From: Amaranthus tricolor
Taxonomy: Eukaryota; Streptophyta; Magnoliopsida; Caryophyllales; Amaranthaceae
NCBI RefSeq assembly: GCF_026212465.1
Contig: NC_080057.1
Span: 26,325,147-26,389,146, forward strand
Length of the DNA: 64,000 bases
Reading direction: 5' to 3'
The notes below the pieces were generated by a model, which saw only the letters and a program-made list of their open reading frames with translations, did not search any database and was not told the DNA's origin. The stretch's first letter is position 1. The number at the start of each line of letters is the position of its first letter. The translations under genes were made by a program, and so were the position numbers. Positions 36,285 through 51,460 of this stretch are shown here, piece after piece.

Positions 36285-36620
36285 ATATTTCAACAATCTC
36301 CACCTTGACGAGAACACATAGTCAACCACTACCTCATCAAACCATAGTGAAGCAAAACCATTCTCAAGCCAAACACGATGCAAAGCTTAAGCATAAGCCA
36401 TACATCCCGACAAGTCTGAAATAAAACTCATCCCGATAAGTCTTCAACTAAGACCTATCACATACTCGTTTCCAAGTATAACAACTCATAACGCTCAACT
36501 AGCATCACAAGTTCACTCATAATGCTTCATATGCATCACGAGTCCACGAGGCAAGTTCCACCTTGAGGTTGTGCACACCTCCACCAGCGAGCTCCCTCAC
36601 ACCGCCCCTAAGGGCCTATG

Positions 36621-37226
36621 CTAATGAATCCAGCATAGTAAAGAATCTACTAGGACTGTCACCCATCCTACCTTCTTTACCTTTATCTTCATGTACGTGC
36701 ATTCCGAATGAAATTTGACCATACCATGGTTTTCCCGAACATCAAGTAATTGATCGCTAAACAAACAATCATAGTACATAAAAGCTAACCAAGGTTGATC
36801 ACAAAGAACCATCACCGAGATCATAACACAATCAAACTTAGCGAACACAACCCAAGGTTTAATCGATGTAACAAAGCACTTAACATCATTCCCGTACATA
36901 AGAAACACAACAGCTGATCCAAGCAATTAGTAGAGAGAACAAATCTCTACCTGCCAGTGCCCCCACCCAGGTTGGGTCACAGACCTGCAAATGACACTTC
37001 TGGCATGCGCAAAACAAGTACACGGCACAATATGCTTCAAACACCGAACCATAACTCTAGACATGTAGACCGACTTAGCCTCAAAATGAGGTGAAGTAAT
37101 TGAGCTAGGTAACACTACCAGTCTGTACAAAAGTTCCCAAACTCTGCTCATAGGTAAAGTCATAGCAAGCCACTGCGCCCGCTCACTATACTCTACTACG
37201 TGTTGGAGATCCAAGTGACTCCACAA
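36621..37226 (-). pseudogene. Copia pol remnant, unit 3 (nonsense mutation)
   Basis: It carries the same stop as unit 2 between its two open halves (36924-36926). Confidence 0.7.
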
Positions 37227-37417
37227 AAATGGCTACCAACCTTACCAATCTCACAAGGTTCAATGCATAACCTACAACACTTATAGCAACCAAAACAACA
37301 CTCCCTATAGCCAACCTATTAGACTTCTCGATAACACATATTGTTGGGAAATCAGTGAAATTTCGTATTATTCAGGGTAATTTTTCTTTATTATTATTAT
37401 TATTATTATTCTTATTA

Positions 37418-37777
37418 GAAAAATTTGCAAAGAAACACCTTATAAAATCAGTTTTTTGTAAAAAAACACCTTTTAAATTTTTTTTGTAAAAAAACACTTA
37501 TTAAGAGACTTTTTATTAAAAAAAAACATTAAATCAGTTTTCGGTGACTTTTGTCAACTTTCAGGCGTTGACTATGCCATTTGAGCTCAAAAGTCAATGC
37601 CTGAAAGTTGACAAATGGCATAGTCAACGCTTGAAAGTTGACAAAAGTCAGCGGAAACTGATTTAAGGTGTTTTTTTTAATAAAAAGTCTCTTAAAATGT
37701 GTTTTTCTACAAAAAAAATTTTTAAAGGTGTTTTTTTACAAATAACTGGTTTTATAAAGTATTTCTTTGCAAATTAC
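37418..37777. mobile_element. Foldback MITE, unit 3
   Basis: 360 bp, with one to two bases fewer in a poly-A run than in unit 2. Confidence 0.75.
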
Positions 37778-38246
37778 TCTTATTATTATTATTATTATTA
37801 TTATTATTTTGTATCTATATCAAATAGTATTATATAATTTCTGATTCAAATAAGTCCACTATTATACATGTTGAATATTTTAAAAATAGAGATGACTAAT
37901 ACATTAAACTATATAGTGCAAATAATATTATTTTTTTAATTTTTACAAGTATGTTAGAAATACATTATTATCGTTGTGTATCACACTAGTAATCTACAAG
38001 TAAAAGTAATGTAATAAAAACCTCCGATCCCGTCTAACTTCTTCCCGATAATTCTATTGATAATCGCTAATAAATAAAAGTAATCAAAACCTTTTTTAAG
38101 TTCCGAATAATATTTCCGAATAATTCTCCCATATTTTTTTCTGAATATAAAATATAAAACCCCCTAACTTCCTACAATTAGCTATTAATTTGGCAAAACC
38201 CATCGTAGCTTGTTGAGTTTGAATTAAAAAATACTAGCTCTAACTA

Positions 38247-38892
38247 ATGGCTATCAATTTGTCTACTCTTTTTCAAGTGAAATTCTTAAATGGCTTGACA
38301 GAATCAGATTGGAGTATAATTCCAATTGCGATCAACCCTAATTTTTATGAATTACCTCATCAAATTACAATCTATTTGAAACACAATGATCAAAAGCATC
38401 ATCAAATCGCAATCCCAATCAATAAATTCATTTTCTCTTCAATAAAAAATGATTCTACAGGTGAAGTTGTTCCTAATGTAGTATTTCGTAGAAGGTGTTC
38501 TGATTATACGGAAATGGTGAAAGTGGAAGACAGAGATTGGGAAAATTCTTTTAGTTTAAATTCAATAAATATTTATTTATGATTTGAATTATGGAGGTTT
38601 AAAGAGATTTAGTCATGATGCTGCTTCTTCTTCTGGTAATGAAAGAAGTATTAGTAGTACTGATGATAAAGTTCATCATAGACGACAATGTGATGTATGC
38701 TTCAAGTTCAACAATGCTAGAACTGGATCAGATGAAACGATGTCGTTTCATTTCTGTCCAAACGACGTCGTTGTTTGGGATTTTCGAACCTCTGCGGGTC
38801 CCATTGCTCCTCCTTCAAAGCTAAGACGATGGCGTAATGAAGTATACTATAGTTTGTTCATGGATGATTTTATTTTTAGATTAGCAAAATAA
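38247..38892 (+). pseudogene. Pseudogene A4
   Basis: Same frameshift. It shares the FRLAK ending (Arg for Ser) and the upstream change CCCGATAATTC with A5. Confidence 0.85.
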
Positions 38893-39125
38893 TGCCCTTC
38901 TTTTGTCAATTTAATTTTTTTAGGTTAGATCAAATAAAGGTTATGCAATTGCATATTACTATTACTATCAAGAAAATTGTAGTTTTATTTTTATGTAATT
39001 GATTCTTTAATTGTTTTAATCAATTTTATTGGTTTTTCATTTCATCTCATAGTCATTATAATATTTTCAATTTAATTTATTTGTTACACTTGTATTGTAT
39101 AGTCACTAGTATTCACTACTATACA

Positions 39126-39811
<686 letters not shown>

Positions 39812-39868
39812 TAATACCAATACAAATCCAAGATACACTTAAAAAGAGTTAATACCAATACTTTTAAA

Positions 39869-40276
39869 TCTATAACTATTACTAAAACAAAATACTGCTA
39901 ATGTCATTACTTTTCAAAATTGCTTACGTGTTACTTTTTTAATAAAAAATTTTCGTCAAAAATTTAATGATGATGTCATCGTTATAATGATTTTTGTTAA
40001 TATCTTTGCTTTTATTTCTTTCTAAATATAACTATAATATTATTTATATTTATTGATTTTTTACTTTTTAGGCCACATCATTTAATATATTAGAAACTCA
40101 TAAAAGTATATTTTATTTTAATTTTTTCATGTTTTTTATAAAATCTTTATCATTTTTTTTATTAAATGAGTATATGATACTTTGAGATTTAAAAGATGAA
40201 GGCGTAATTTTTTTTTGTTTATACAAATATGTCATAAATTTTTTATAAAGTTGTGCATCGCACGACCATTATCTAG
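39869..40276 (+). mobile_element. Helitron-like element, unit 4
   Basis: 408 bp, with the canonical CTAG|T 3' end after the GTGCATCGCAC hairpin. Confidence 0.65.
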
Positions 40277-40808
40277 TATTCTTACTGTTATATACTACCT
40301 CCATATTATTACTTTTTCCCATTTTAGATTTTTGTCAATTAAATAAAGTTTTAACGTAAGTAATTACTATTTACTAATGTATAAAAAAATATTGTTAAAT
40401 TTGTTTTGCACACTTTTATAATGGTAGTCGTTAGATATTAACGATTTGATTAGTTTTGTAAATATTGTTGGGTAAATGTTGCTATTATGATACTAGTAAA
40501 TAGTTGTAGTTTTGCTGCTGTAATATCAAAAGCTCTAAAATTATCGTTTGGATACCACTAAATTTTAGTTAAATTGCTAATTTTCTAAACTTATATGTGT
40601 TAATTTTCTAAATTTATATGTGCTAATTTTCTAAACTTATGATTTCAGCTACTCTGATGAGAGATCGTCTATCCGTAAATAAGCATAGAAAAATGATACA
40701 TAACTCTAAATTAAAGAGAGTAAAAAAATAATATTAATGAATATGAGTGTGTAGCTAGTAGTGAATACTATTTACTATGTCATACAAGTGTAACAAGCAG
40801 ATTAAATA

Positions 40809-41062
40809 CTTGATCCGTTTTAAATTAGTCGCAATATTAGTAATATTTCCACGATCATTCATTCTTAATTTTTAATTAATTCTTAATATATAAGTTAACC
40901 ATAGTTAAGTGGAATCTTGTTAATTTGTCTCGAAGCAAAGATTATTAATATCAAAATTTTATATTTTTTATTATATATAATTAGAAATATTAAGGATTGA
41001 ATTAGTGTATTGGGCTACGTGAAAAAACAAATATTATTACAAGTAATTTGAAACGGAAGAAG
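40809..41062. mobile_element. Stowaway-like MITE, unit 4
   Basis: 254 bp, intact ends. Confidence 0.75.
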
Positions 41063-41302
41063 TAGAATTAGAACATATTATAATGACTATGAGACAAAGA
41101 TTCAAAAGAAAAACCAATAAAATTGATAAAACAATTAAGGAATTAATTGCATAAAAATAAAATTACAATTTTATTGATAGTAATGCTAATATGCAATTGC
41201 ATAAACTTTATTTGATCTAACCTACAAAAAATTAAATTCACAAAAGAAAGAAATTATTTTCCTAAATTAAAAATAAACGATCCATGAACAATTCCAAAAT
41301 TA

Positions 41303-41905
41303 TTAATGACGGCGTCTTAGCTTTGAAGGAGGAGCAATGGGGCCGGCAGTGGATCGAAAATCCCGAACAACGACGTCGTTTGGACACAAATGAAACGGCA
41401 ACGTTTGACGTGATCCGTTGAGAGCATTGTTGAACTTGAAGCAAACATCACATTGTGGTCGTCTATGAACATCATCATCAGTACTACTAATACTTCTTCC
41501 ATTAGCAGAAGAAGAAGAAGCATCATCACTAAAACCCCATAAACCACCAAAATAAGCGTACATATTATTCAAATAATCATAGTAAACATTTATTGAATTC
41601 AAACTCAAAGAATAATTCTCCCTTTCTGATCTCTCTTCCACCATTTTCATATAATCAGAATTCTTTCTACGAAGCACCAAATTTGGAATAACTTCACCAG
41701 TAGAATCATTTTTTATCGACCAGAAAGCGAATTTATTGATCGGGATTGTGATTTGACGACGATTATTTTGATTGCGTTCCGGATCAATTGTGATTGCATG
41801 AGGTAATTTATCAAAATTAGGGTTCATTTGGATTGTACCCCAATCTGATTTTATTACGCCATTGAAGGATTTCACTCGAAAAAGACCAGGGAAATCGATC
41901 GCCAT
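41303..41905 (-). CDS. Gene B4
   Basis: Predicted protein unchanged from the other B copies, although the upstream spacer has substitutions (CACATTTCG for CACGTTTCG near 42255). Confidence 0.72.
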   Translation of the reverse strand: MAIDFPGLFRVKSFNGVIKSDWGTIQMNPNFDKLPHAITIDPERNQNNRRQITIPINKFAFWSIKNDSTGEVIPNLVLRRKNSDYMKMVEERSERENYSLSLNSINVYYDYLNNMYAYFGGLWGFSDDASSSSANGRSISSTDDDVHRRPQCDVCFKFNNALNGSRQTLPFHLCPNDVVVRDFRSTAGPIAPPSKLRRRH

Positions 41906-42318
41906 TAATTAGAGCTAAGCAAGTATTCTTAATTCAAAATCCAAACGGGAATTAAGAAGGGTTTTATTTTAGGGATTAGCCAATTATTGTAGGCTGTAGC
42001 CGCCTTTATAGACTATTTTTAGAAAAAAATAAGGGAGTATGAGTATTTTTCGGAAAATATTTCATTAGATTATTTTAGGAAGTTAGGCATGGAATTAATT
42101 ATTCCTATTTAGAGTAATTTCATTTTGAATACTGAAAAACTAAAATGGGATAATTAATAAAGTAAATAATTAAAATCTTATTTTTTTTAATTAATTAATT
42201 TATTTAAAAATTTATCATCAAATTGTATTTTGATTAAAATGGGACAAGAAATACACATTTCGACGATCTAGCCATCTAGCCTGCTATAGTAGATAATTCA
42301 ACAAAAACTTTTATGATT

Positions 42319-42553
42319 ATTTGCCTTGAGTAAACTTGGGTACCCGATAACCTGCTATGGTAAATAACTCACCTAGAAAACGAAACTGAAAATTAATGTA
42401 AAATTAGAAAAAAAAATAAAAAATAAGATAAAAAAATCATAATCTTTTTCCAACATTTCTTAAATATTTTTTTCGACATTTTTTTAATTTATTTTTTTAA
42501 AATAAAACTTGCTATAGCAAGTCATAAGGTTAACGGGTTTACTTTAGACAAAT
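42319..42553. mobile_element. Inverted-repeat element between B4 and C4
   Basis: Copy of the element at 10273-10505, with one substitution (CTATGGTAAA) in the left arm. Confidence 0.5.
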
Positions 42554-42913
42554 ACTCTTCGAACTTGGAATTACTCAATGTTAATCAATATGTCTAACTA
42601 ATATAAGAAAATCATAAAAAAATTGAATTATTTTAGATAATTTCAGCTACTCTTGTCAGAGATCGTCTATCTGTGAACAAGTACTAAGTAATTTAGCACA
42701 TATAAGTTTAGAAAATTAGCAACTTAACTAATATTTAGTGGTATCCAAACAATTTTAGAGCTTTTAATATTACAGCAACAAACCTACAACTATTTACTAG
42801 TATCATAATAGCAACATTTACCCAACAATATTTACAAAACTAATCAAATCGTTAATATAACAGTAAGAATACTAGATAATGTGCATGCGATGTGTGTCTT
42901 GGATTTGTGTTGG

Positions 42914-43013
<100 letters not shown>

Positions 43014-43302
43014 TGTATAGTAGTGAATACTAGTGACTATACGATACAAGTGTAACAAATAAATTAAACTGATAATATTATAATGACTATGAGATCCAAT
43101 GAAAAACCAATAAAATTGATAAAAACAATTAAAGAATAAATTACATAAAAATAAAACTACAATTTTATTGATAGTAATAGTAATATGCAATTGCATAACC
43201 TTTATTTGATCTAACCTAAAAAAAATTAAATTGAGAAAAGAAGGGCATTATTTTGCTAAACTAAAAATAAAATCATCCATGAACAAACTATACTATACTC
43301 TA

Positions 43303-43905
43303 TTAACTACGGCGTCGTCTTGGCTTTGAAGGAGGAGCAATGGGGCCCGCAGTGGTTCGAAAATCCCGAACAATGACGTCATTTGGACAAAAATGAAACG
43401 ACATAGTTTCATCTGATCCATTCCTAGCATTGTCGAACTTGAAGCAAACATCACATTGTCGTCTATGATGAACTTTATCATAACTACTACTATTACTTCT
43501 TCCATTACCAGAAGAATAAGAACAAGCAGCATCATGACTAAATCGCCTTAAACCTTCGTAATTCAAATCATAATAAATATTTATTGAATTTAAACTCAAA
43601 GAATTTTCCCAATCTCTCTCTTTCACTTCCACCATTTCCATATAATCAGAACACCTTCTACGAAGCACCACATTAGGAATAACTTCACTTGTAGAATCAT
43701 TTCTTATTGAAGAGAAAATGAATTTATTGATTGGGATTGCGATTTGATGATGATTTTGATTATTGTGTTCCAGATAGACTGTAATTGAATGAGGTAATTC
43801 ATAAAAATCAGGGTTGATTGCAATTGGGATTGTACCACAATCTGATTCTGTTAAGCCATTCAAGAATTTCACTCGGAAAAGATTAGACAAATTGATTGCC
43901 GCCAT
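43303..43905 (-). CDS. Gene C4
   Basis: Predicted protein identical to C1. It has one synonymous change in the third codon (GCC to GCA). Confidence 0.72.
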   Translation of the reverse strand: MAAINLSNLFRVKFLNGLTESDCGTIPIAINPDFYELPHSITVYLEHNNQNHHQIAIPINKFIFSSIRNDSTSEVIPNVVLRRRCSDYMEMVEVKERDWENSLSLNSINIYYDLNYEGLRRFSHDAACSYSSGNGRSNSSSYDKVHHRRQCDVCFKFDNARNGSDETMSFHFCPNDVIVRDFRTTAGPIAPPSKPRRRRS

Positions 43906-44279
43906 TAGAGCTAGCTAATATTCTTAATTCAAACTCGAAAAGCAAACAAGGGTTTTAATTAATGAATAGCTAATTGTAGGAAGTTAGGGAGTTTAATATT
44001 TTATTTTCAGAAAATAATGAGGGAGAATTAAGGAAAAATATTGTTTTAGGGAATAGCCAGTTGTAGCCTGCAGGGGGTTTTATATTTTATTTTCAGAAAA
44101 AAATGAGTATTATTCAGAAATAATATTGTACGTTTTACTAATTTAAATTAAAAAAAGGTTTTGATTACTTTAATTTGTGGGCGGTTATTCAAGAGAAAAA
44201 TTAGGATGTAGAAGTAGTTAGGCGGGTGGTTTTTATTAGATTATGTAGAAAAATTAGGATGTAGTTAGCGGTTATTCAA

Positions 44280-44528
44280 TAGTGTACCTTATAATAAAAA
44301 AAATTAGGGTTAAGAAAATACAAAAGAAACCGTCAAAAACTAAGAGTAACCGGCCAAAAACGTGCAAAAACTAACTTCCCGCGAAAATCGCAGTGCTCCG
44401 CGCCCCGCGTAGATCTACGCCTCCCACATAAAACTCCGCGGTCCGCGCACAGCCTTGTGCCTGGCGACCTGCGTTATCCATTTCCCAAATCTTCATCCCA
44501 TATAATGACTTGTTCGAGTCACTATATT
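44280..44528 (-). mobile_element. Copia LTR remnant upstream of C4
   Basis: Same breakpoints as in the other units. Confidence 0.8.
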
Positions 44529-47019
44529 TGTAACAGTCCGGTTTAAGCGACCCGGAAATCCATATAAAAAAACAAATTCCGGTTCACTCTTTGGACTCCA
44601 GAGAAGACTCTTCTCTGTAGGACCGTCAACGTTCCGTCGATAAAGAAATACAGTTAAAGCAGAAACAGTACCAACGAGAAAAGGTAATAAGTCAGCGGAA
44701 GCTCTAACGTAAAACTCGAGAGCCTAAAGGCCTCTTAAAAAAACTAATCGAAATAGCGGAAGCGAAAAGAAAACTACACTATAATACATAGTCTTGCTTA
44801 TTACAGGTTCTACGTCGAGATCTCACTCCAGACTCCACCTGCAATCAACCTACTAGTCGTCATAAGACAACACAGTAGGTTCCAAAGAAACACACCAATA
44901 CACGTCAGAGACTTCATACAAATATCAAACAGGTTGAATACAAGCAGAATGTTCATCCTAACATGCATAGGCTCTAATACATTTATTATTAATTAATCCC
45001 AACTTATAACGTTGTCCGTCCAGTTCGGGTCGCTCAAGTATAAACCATTCTTTATTAGATAATTCCAACTTGTAACGTTGTCCGTCCTGTTCGGGTCGCC
45101 AAAGGCTAAAGTATGCATACCCCCATGGTGACCGTAATGATCCAAAACTGTCATGGGAACAATAATTGTAATAATCCAAACCAATACGTTAACCCCTTTG
45201 GGTAACATAATCCAACCAAACGTCAACCCCTTTGGGTGACAAACACATAAATTCTCAATTTCTAATTAATTTCTTTCTAATTATTTGAAGTGTCTAATCC
45301 TCATGTGATTTACAATGCCTTGATTAGAAATGAAACAACACTACTTGCACAACTACATATACAGTATGGTCTAAGCGTGTACCTTTAAGCGCTGCAAACA
45401 ACAATGCTCAAGCACAACTGAAATTTCGCCCTCTTATAAATTGAGGTCCTAAATAACACACACACAAAACGATCACGTATTAGGACGTGTTTACACATTT
45501 AATCCACTCCATATGCCAAAATATCACTAAGACTAGATAATTTTTAATTGTTTACATCCAATTCCCAAAGGTTTCAAATTTCACATTCTGACCAGAAACT
45601 TTAAGGGCCATTTCGGACATATTAGAAAATTCAAATGAAAAATCCGACATCGCCATTGCGTTCGGAACGCGTCAAGTACCTTGGGTACCAATTTTCGTAA
45701 TTTCTAACATCCATTTACTATTTTTAATTATTTTAAGCGTTTAACGAGTTTTTAACGCAACGGTGCTCAAAACAACGGAAAACAACTAACGTTTCCGAGT
45801 CGGCACCTTTAACGAGGTAGATCAGTTGCTGTCCGAATACATATACATATATTTTTTTTAAAATCCTCATTATTATTATTTTATATATACATTATCAACC
45901 CCCTTTTCTTTTAAAACTCATGACCAAAATAATTCTAGCAAGAACACATCCACAAAATTCTTCAAGAGACTTGAAATTTCATAAATTATGATAACTAAAT
46001 TAAATAACTTAATTCTCTTAGCAAATTAAATTTTGTAGAGAATTATAAAACCAAATCACCCTTTAAAAAAAATCAAGACACATATATATATAACTATAAC
46101 ACAATCCTTCTAACAAATCAAATTTTGCTAAAGGATTATTAAACCCTTAGATGACTACATAACCTAATCCATACCAACTTAATTTCTACTAACAAATTGA
46201 AATTTAGTTAGAGAAATTTAAACCATAAAAGAAATTTATATGAATATCAACGAAACTCAATTCTTATAACAAATTTAAACTTTGTTACAGAATATAAATC
46301 AAGAACATAACTTAATCCTTTTAACAAAATTAAGGTTTATTAAAGGATTGTTAAAGAAAATTACATAAAAAAAAATATATACTCAATCCTCCTCAAAGTC
46401 ATAGGATATCATCATACATAAAAATATAATTCATCTTAGAAAATCTTGTATATAAAATCTATAACTAGCAATTTCAATTAAACTTATCCCTTTGATCAAA
46501 AGATTGAATAGAAGAACAAGAGAACAATTTATTTTTTTTTTTTGCTTTGAAATGTCGAACCAAAGAGGCAAAGGAGAGAATTTTTCTGATTTTTCTTTGT
46601 TCACTTGGAAGTTTAGAAGAGTGAAAAATTCAAATGGTGTTCACAAGGATTAATAGGCAATTAAGGAGTAAGCTTAATGTGTCATAATACCCACTTATGA
46701 AAGGAGTTACAAGACTCCTCCCATTACACTACCTAACCGGCCACCCCTTCCCTTTCCCTATTTTTTTTTTGTTAATTAATTAATTAATTAATTAAGTGAT
46801 TGTTTTATTATTATTTTTTTTGAAAACAGAAAAGAAACGCTACATGACAACAGCGTACGCGATAAAACGCGTTACCGTTAAAATTTTAACTTACTTTATT
46901 TCTTATAATTAACTATGTATAATAGTATAATTCAATATTACTTATTTATTTTATTTTATTATACTCTATTTTATTATATTTTATTTATTTTTAATCCCGA
47001 TAAATTACGGGGTGTTACA
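44529..47019 (-). mobile_element. Gypsy-type solo LTR, unit 4
   Basis: 2491 bp, ATATT on both sides (44524-44528, 47020-47024). It carries the unit 4/6 variants. Confidence 0.82.
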
Positions 47020-47355
47020 ATATTTCAACAATCTCCACCTTGACGAGAACACATAGTCAACCACTACCTCATCAAACCATAGTGAAGCAAAACCATTCTC
47101 AAGCCAAACACGATGCAAAGCTGAAGCATAAGCCATACACCCCGACAAGTCTGAAACAAAACTCATCCCGATAAGTCTTCAACTAAGACCTATCACATAC
47201 TCGTTTCCAAGTATAACAACTCATAACGCTCAACTAGCATCACAAGTTCACTCATAATGCTTCATATGCATCACGAGTCCACGAGGCAAGTTCCACCTTG
47301 AGGTTGTGCACACCTCCACCAGCGAGCTCCCTCACACCGCCCCTAAGGGCCTATG

Positions 47356-47961
47356 CTAATGAATCCAGCATAGTAAAGAATCTACTAGGACTGTCACCCA
47401 TCCTACCTTCTTTACCTTTATCTTCATGTACGTGCATTCCGAATGAAATCTGACCATACCATGGTTTTCCCGAACATCAAGTAATTGATCGCTAAACAAA
47501 CAATCATAGTACATAAAAGCTAACCAAGGTTGATCACAAAGAACCATCACCGAGATCATAACACAATCAAACTCAGCGAACACAACCCAAGGTTTAATCG
47601 ATGTAACAAAGCACTTAACATCATTCCCGTACATAAGAAACACAACAGCTGATCCAAGCAAATAGTAGAGAGAACAAATCTCTACCTGCCAGTGCCCCCA
47701 CCCAGGTTGGGTCACAAACCTGCAAATGACACTTCTGGCATGCGCAAAACAAGTACACGGCACAACATGCTTCAAACACCGAACCATAACTCTAGACATG
47801 TAGACCGACTTAGCCTCAAAATGAGGTGAAGTAATTAAGCTAGGTAACACTACCAGTCTGTACAAAAGTTCCCAAACTCTGCTCATAGGTAAAGTCATAG
47901 CAAGCCACTGCGCCCGCTCACTATACTCTACTACGTGTTGGAGATCCAAGTGACTCCACAA
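47356..47961 (-). pseudogene. Copia pol remnant, unit 4
   Basis: 201 codons open as in unit 1, with one substitution (LPSLITS for LPSSITS). Confidence 0.7.
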
Positions 47962-48113
47962 AAATGGCTACCAACCTTACCAATCTCACAAGGTTCAATG
48001 CATAACCTACAACACTTATAGCAACCAAAACAACACTCCCTATAGCCAACCTATTAGACTTCTCGATAACACATATTGTTGGGAAATCAGTGAAATTTCG
48101 TATTATTCAGGGT

Positions 48114-48470
48114 AATTTGCAAAGAAACACCTTATAAAATCAGTTTTTTGTAAAAAAACACCTTTTAAATTTTTTTTGTAAAAAAACACTTATTAAGAGA
48201 CTTTTTATTAAAAAAAAACATTAAATCAGTTTTCGGTGACTTTTGTCAACTTTCAGGCGTTGACTATGCCATTTGAGCTCAAAAGTCAATGCCTGAAAGT
48301 TGACAAATGGCATAGTCAACGCTTGAAAGTTGACAAAAGTCAGCGGAAACTGATTTAAGGTGTTTTTTTTTAATAAAAAGTCTCTTAAAATGTGTTTTTC
48401 TACAAAAAAAATTTTTAAAGGTGTTTTTTTACAAATAACTGGTTTTATAAAGTATTTCTTTGCAAATTAC
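48114..48470. mobile_element. Foldback MITE, unit 4, left flank deleted
   Basis: The left (ATT)n and the first bases of the element are gone: CAGGGTAATTTGCAAAG joins directly. The right end is normal. The deletion probably ran between the two GTAATTT/AAATTT stretches. Confidence 0.75.
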
Positions 48471-48936
48471 TCTTATTATTATTATTATTATTATTATTTT
48501 GTATCTATATCAAATAGTATTATATAATTTCTGATTCAAATAAGTCCACTATTATACATGTTGAATATTTTAAAAATAGAGATGACTAATACATTAAACT
48601 ATATAGTGCAAATAATATTATTTTTTTAATTTTTACAAGTATGTTAGAAATACATTATTATCGTTGTGTATCACACTAGTAATCTACAAGTAAAAGTAAT
48701 GTAATAAAAACCTCCGATCCCGTCTAACTTCTTCCCGATAATTCTATTGATAATCGCTAATAAATAAAAGTAATCAAAACCTTTTTTAAGTTCCGAATAA
48801 TATTTCCGAATAATTCTCCCATATTTTTTTCTGAATATAAAATATAAAACCCCCTAACTTCCTACAATTAGCTATTAATTTGGCAAAACCCATCGTAGCT
48901 TGTTGAGTTTGAATTAAAAAATACTAGCTCTAACTA

Positions 48937-49582
48937 ATGGCTATCAATTTGTCTACTCTTTTTCAAGTGAAATTCTTAAATGGCTTGACAGAATCAGATT
49001 GGAGTATAATTCCAATTGCGATCAACCCTAATTTTTATGAATTACCTCATCAAATTACAATCTATTTGAAACACAATGATCAAAAGCATCATCAAATCGC
49101 AATCCCAATCAATAAATTCATTTTCTCTTCAATAAAAAATGATTCTACAGGTGAAGTTGTTCCTAATGTAGTATTTCGTAGAAGGTGTTCTGATTATACG
49201 GAAATGGTGAAAGTGGAAGAGAGAGATTGGGAAAATTCTTTTAGTTTAAATTCAATAAATATTTATTTATGATTTGAATTATGGAGGTTTAAAGAGATTT
49301 AGTCATGATGCTGCTTCTTCTTCTGGTAATGAAAGAAGTATTAGTAGTACTGATGATAAAGTTCATCATAGACGACAATGTGATGTATGCTTCAAGTTCA
49401 ACAATGCTAGAACTGGATCAGATGAAACGATGTCGTTTCATTTCTGTCCAAACGACGTCGTTGTTTGGGATTTTCGAACCTCTGCGGGTCCCATTGCTCC
49501 TCCTTCAAAGCTAAGACGATGGCGTAATGAAGTATACTATAGTTTGTTCATGGATGATTTTATTTTTAGATTAGCAAAATAA
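48937..49582 (+). pseudogene. Pseudogene A5
   Basis: Same frameshift as A2-A4. It has Glu for Asp in KVEERDWE, like gene C, and the FRLAK ending of A4. Confidence 0.85.
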
Positions 49583-49815
49583 TGCCCTTCTTTTGTCAAT
49601 TTAATTTTTTTAGGTTAGATCAAATAAAGGTTATGCAATTGCATATTACTATTACTATCAAGAAAATTGTAGTTTTATTTTTATGTAATTGATTCTTTAA
49701 TTGTTTTAATCAATTTTATTGGTTTTTCATTTCATCTCATAGTCATTATAATATTTTCAATTTAATTTATTTGTTACACTTGTATTGTATAGTCACTAGT
49801 ATTCACTACTATACA

Positions 49816-49969
<154 letters not shown>

Positions 49970-50026
49970 TAATACCAATACAAATCCAAGATACACTTAA
50001 AAAGAGTTAATACCAATACTTTTAAA

Positions 50027-50434
50027 TCTATAACTATTACTAAAACAAAATACTGCTAATGTCATTACTTTTCAAAATTGCTTACGTGTTACTTTTTTAA
50101 TAAAAAATTTTCGTCAAAAATTTAATGATGATGTCATCGTTATAATGATTTTTGTTAATATCTTTGCTTTTATTTCTTTCTAAATATAACTATAATATTA
50201 TTTATATTTATTGATTTTTTACTTTTTAGGCCACATCATTTAATATATTAGAAACTCATAAAAGTATATTTTATTTTAATTTTTTCATGTTTTTTATAAA
50301 ATCTTTATCATTTTTTTTATTAAATGAGTATATGATACTTTGAGATTTAAAAGATGAAGGCGTAATTTTTTTTTGTTTATACAAATATGTCATAAATTTT
50401 TTATAAAGTTGTGCATCGCACGACCATTATCTAG
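50027..50434 (+). mobile_element. Helitron-like element, unit 5
   Basis: 408 bp, CTAG|T end, nearly identical to unit 4. Confidence 0.65.
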
Positions 50435-50966
50435 TATTCTTACTGTTATATACTACCTCCATATTATTACTTTTTCCCATTTTAGATTTTTGTCAATTAA
50501 ATAAAGTTTTAACGTAAGTAATTACTATTTACTAATGTATAAAAAAATATTGTTAAATTTGTTTTGCACACTTTTATAATGGTAGTCGTTAGATATTAAC
50601 GATTTGATTAGTTTTGTAAATATTGTTGGGTAAATGTTGCTATTATGATACTAGTAAATAGTTGTAGTTTTGCTGCTGTAATATCAAAAGCTCTAAAATT
50701 ATCGTTTGGATACCACTAAATTTTAGTTAAATTGCTAATTTTCTAAACTTATATGTGTTAATTTTCTAAATTTATATGTGCTAATTTTCTAAACTTATGA
50801 TTTCAGCTACTCTGATGAGAGATCGTCTATCCGTAAATAAGCATAGAAAAATGATACATAACTCTAAATTAAAGAGAGTAAAAAAATAATATTAATGAAT
50901 ATGAGTGTGTAGCTAGTAGTGAATACTATTTACTATGTCATACAAGTGTAACAAGCAGATTAAATA

Positions 50967-51220
50967 CTTGATCCGTTTTAAATTAGTCGCAATATTAGTA
51001 ATATTTCCACGATCATTCATTCTTAATTTTTAATTAATTCTTAATATATAAGTTAACCATAGTTAAGTGGAATCTTGTTAATTTGTCTCGAAGCAAAGAT
51101 TATTAATATCAAAATTTTATATTTTTTATTATATATAATTAGAAATATTAAGGATTGAATTAGTGTATTGGGCTACGTGAAAAAACAAATATTATTACAA
51201 GTAATTTGAAACGGAAGAAG
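50967..51220. mobile_element. Stowaway-like MITE, unit 5
   Basis: 254 bp, intact ends. Confidence 0.75.
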
Positions 51221-51460
51221 TAGAATTAGAACATATTATAATGACTATGAGACAAAGATTCAAAAGAAAAACCAATAAAATTGATAAAACAATTAAGGAA
51301 TTAATTGCATAAAAATAAAATTACAATTTTATTGATAGTAATGCTAATATGCAATTGCATAAACTTTATTTGATCTAACCTACAAAAAATTAAATTCACA
51401 AAAGAAAGAAATTATTTTCCTAAATTAAAAATAAACGATCCATGAACAATTCCAAAATTA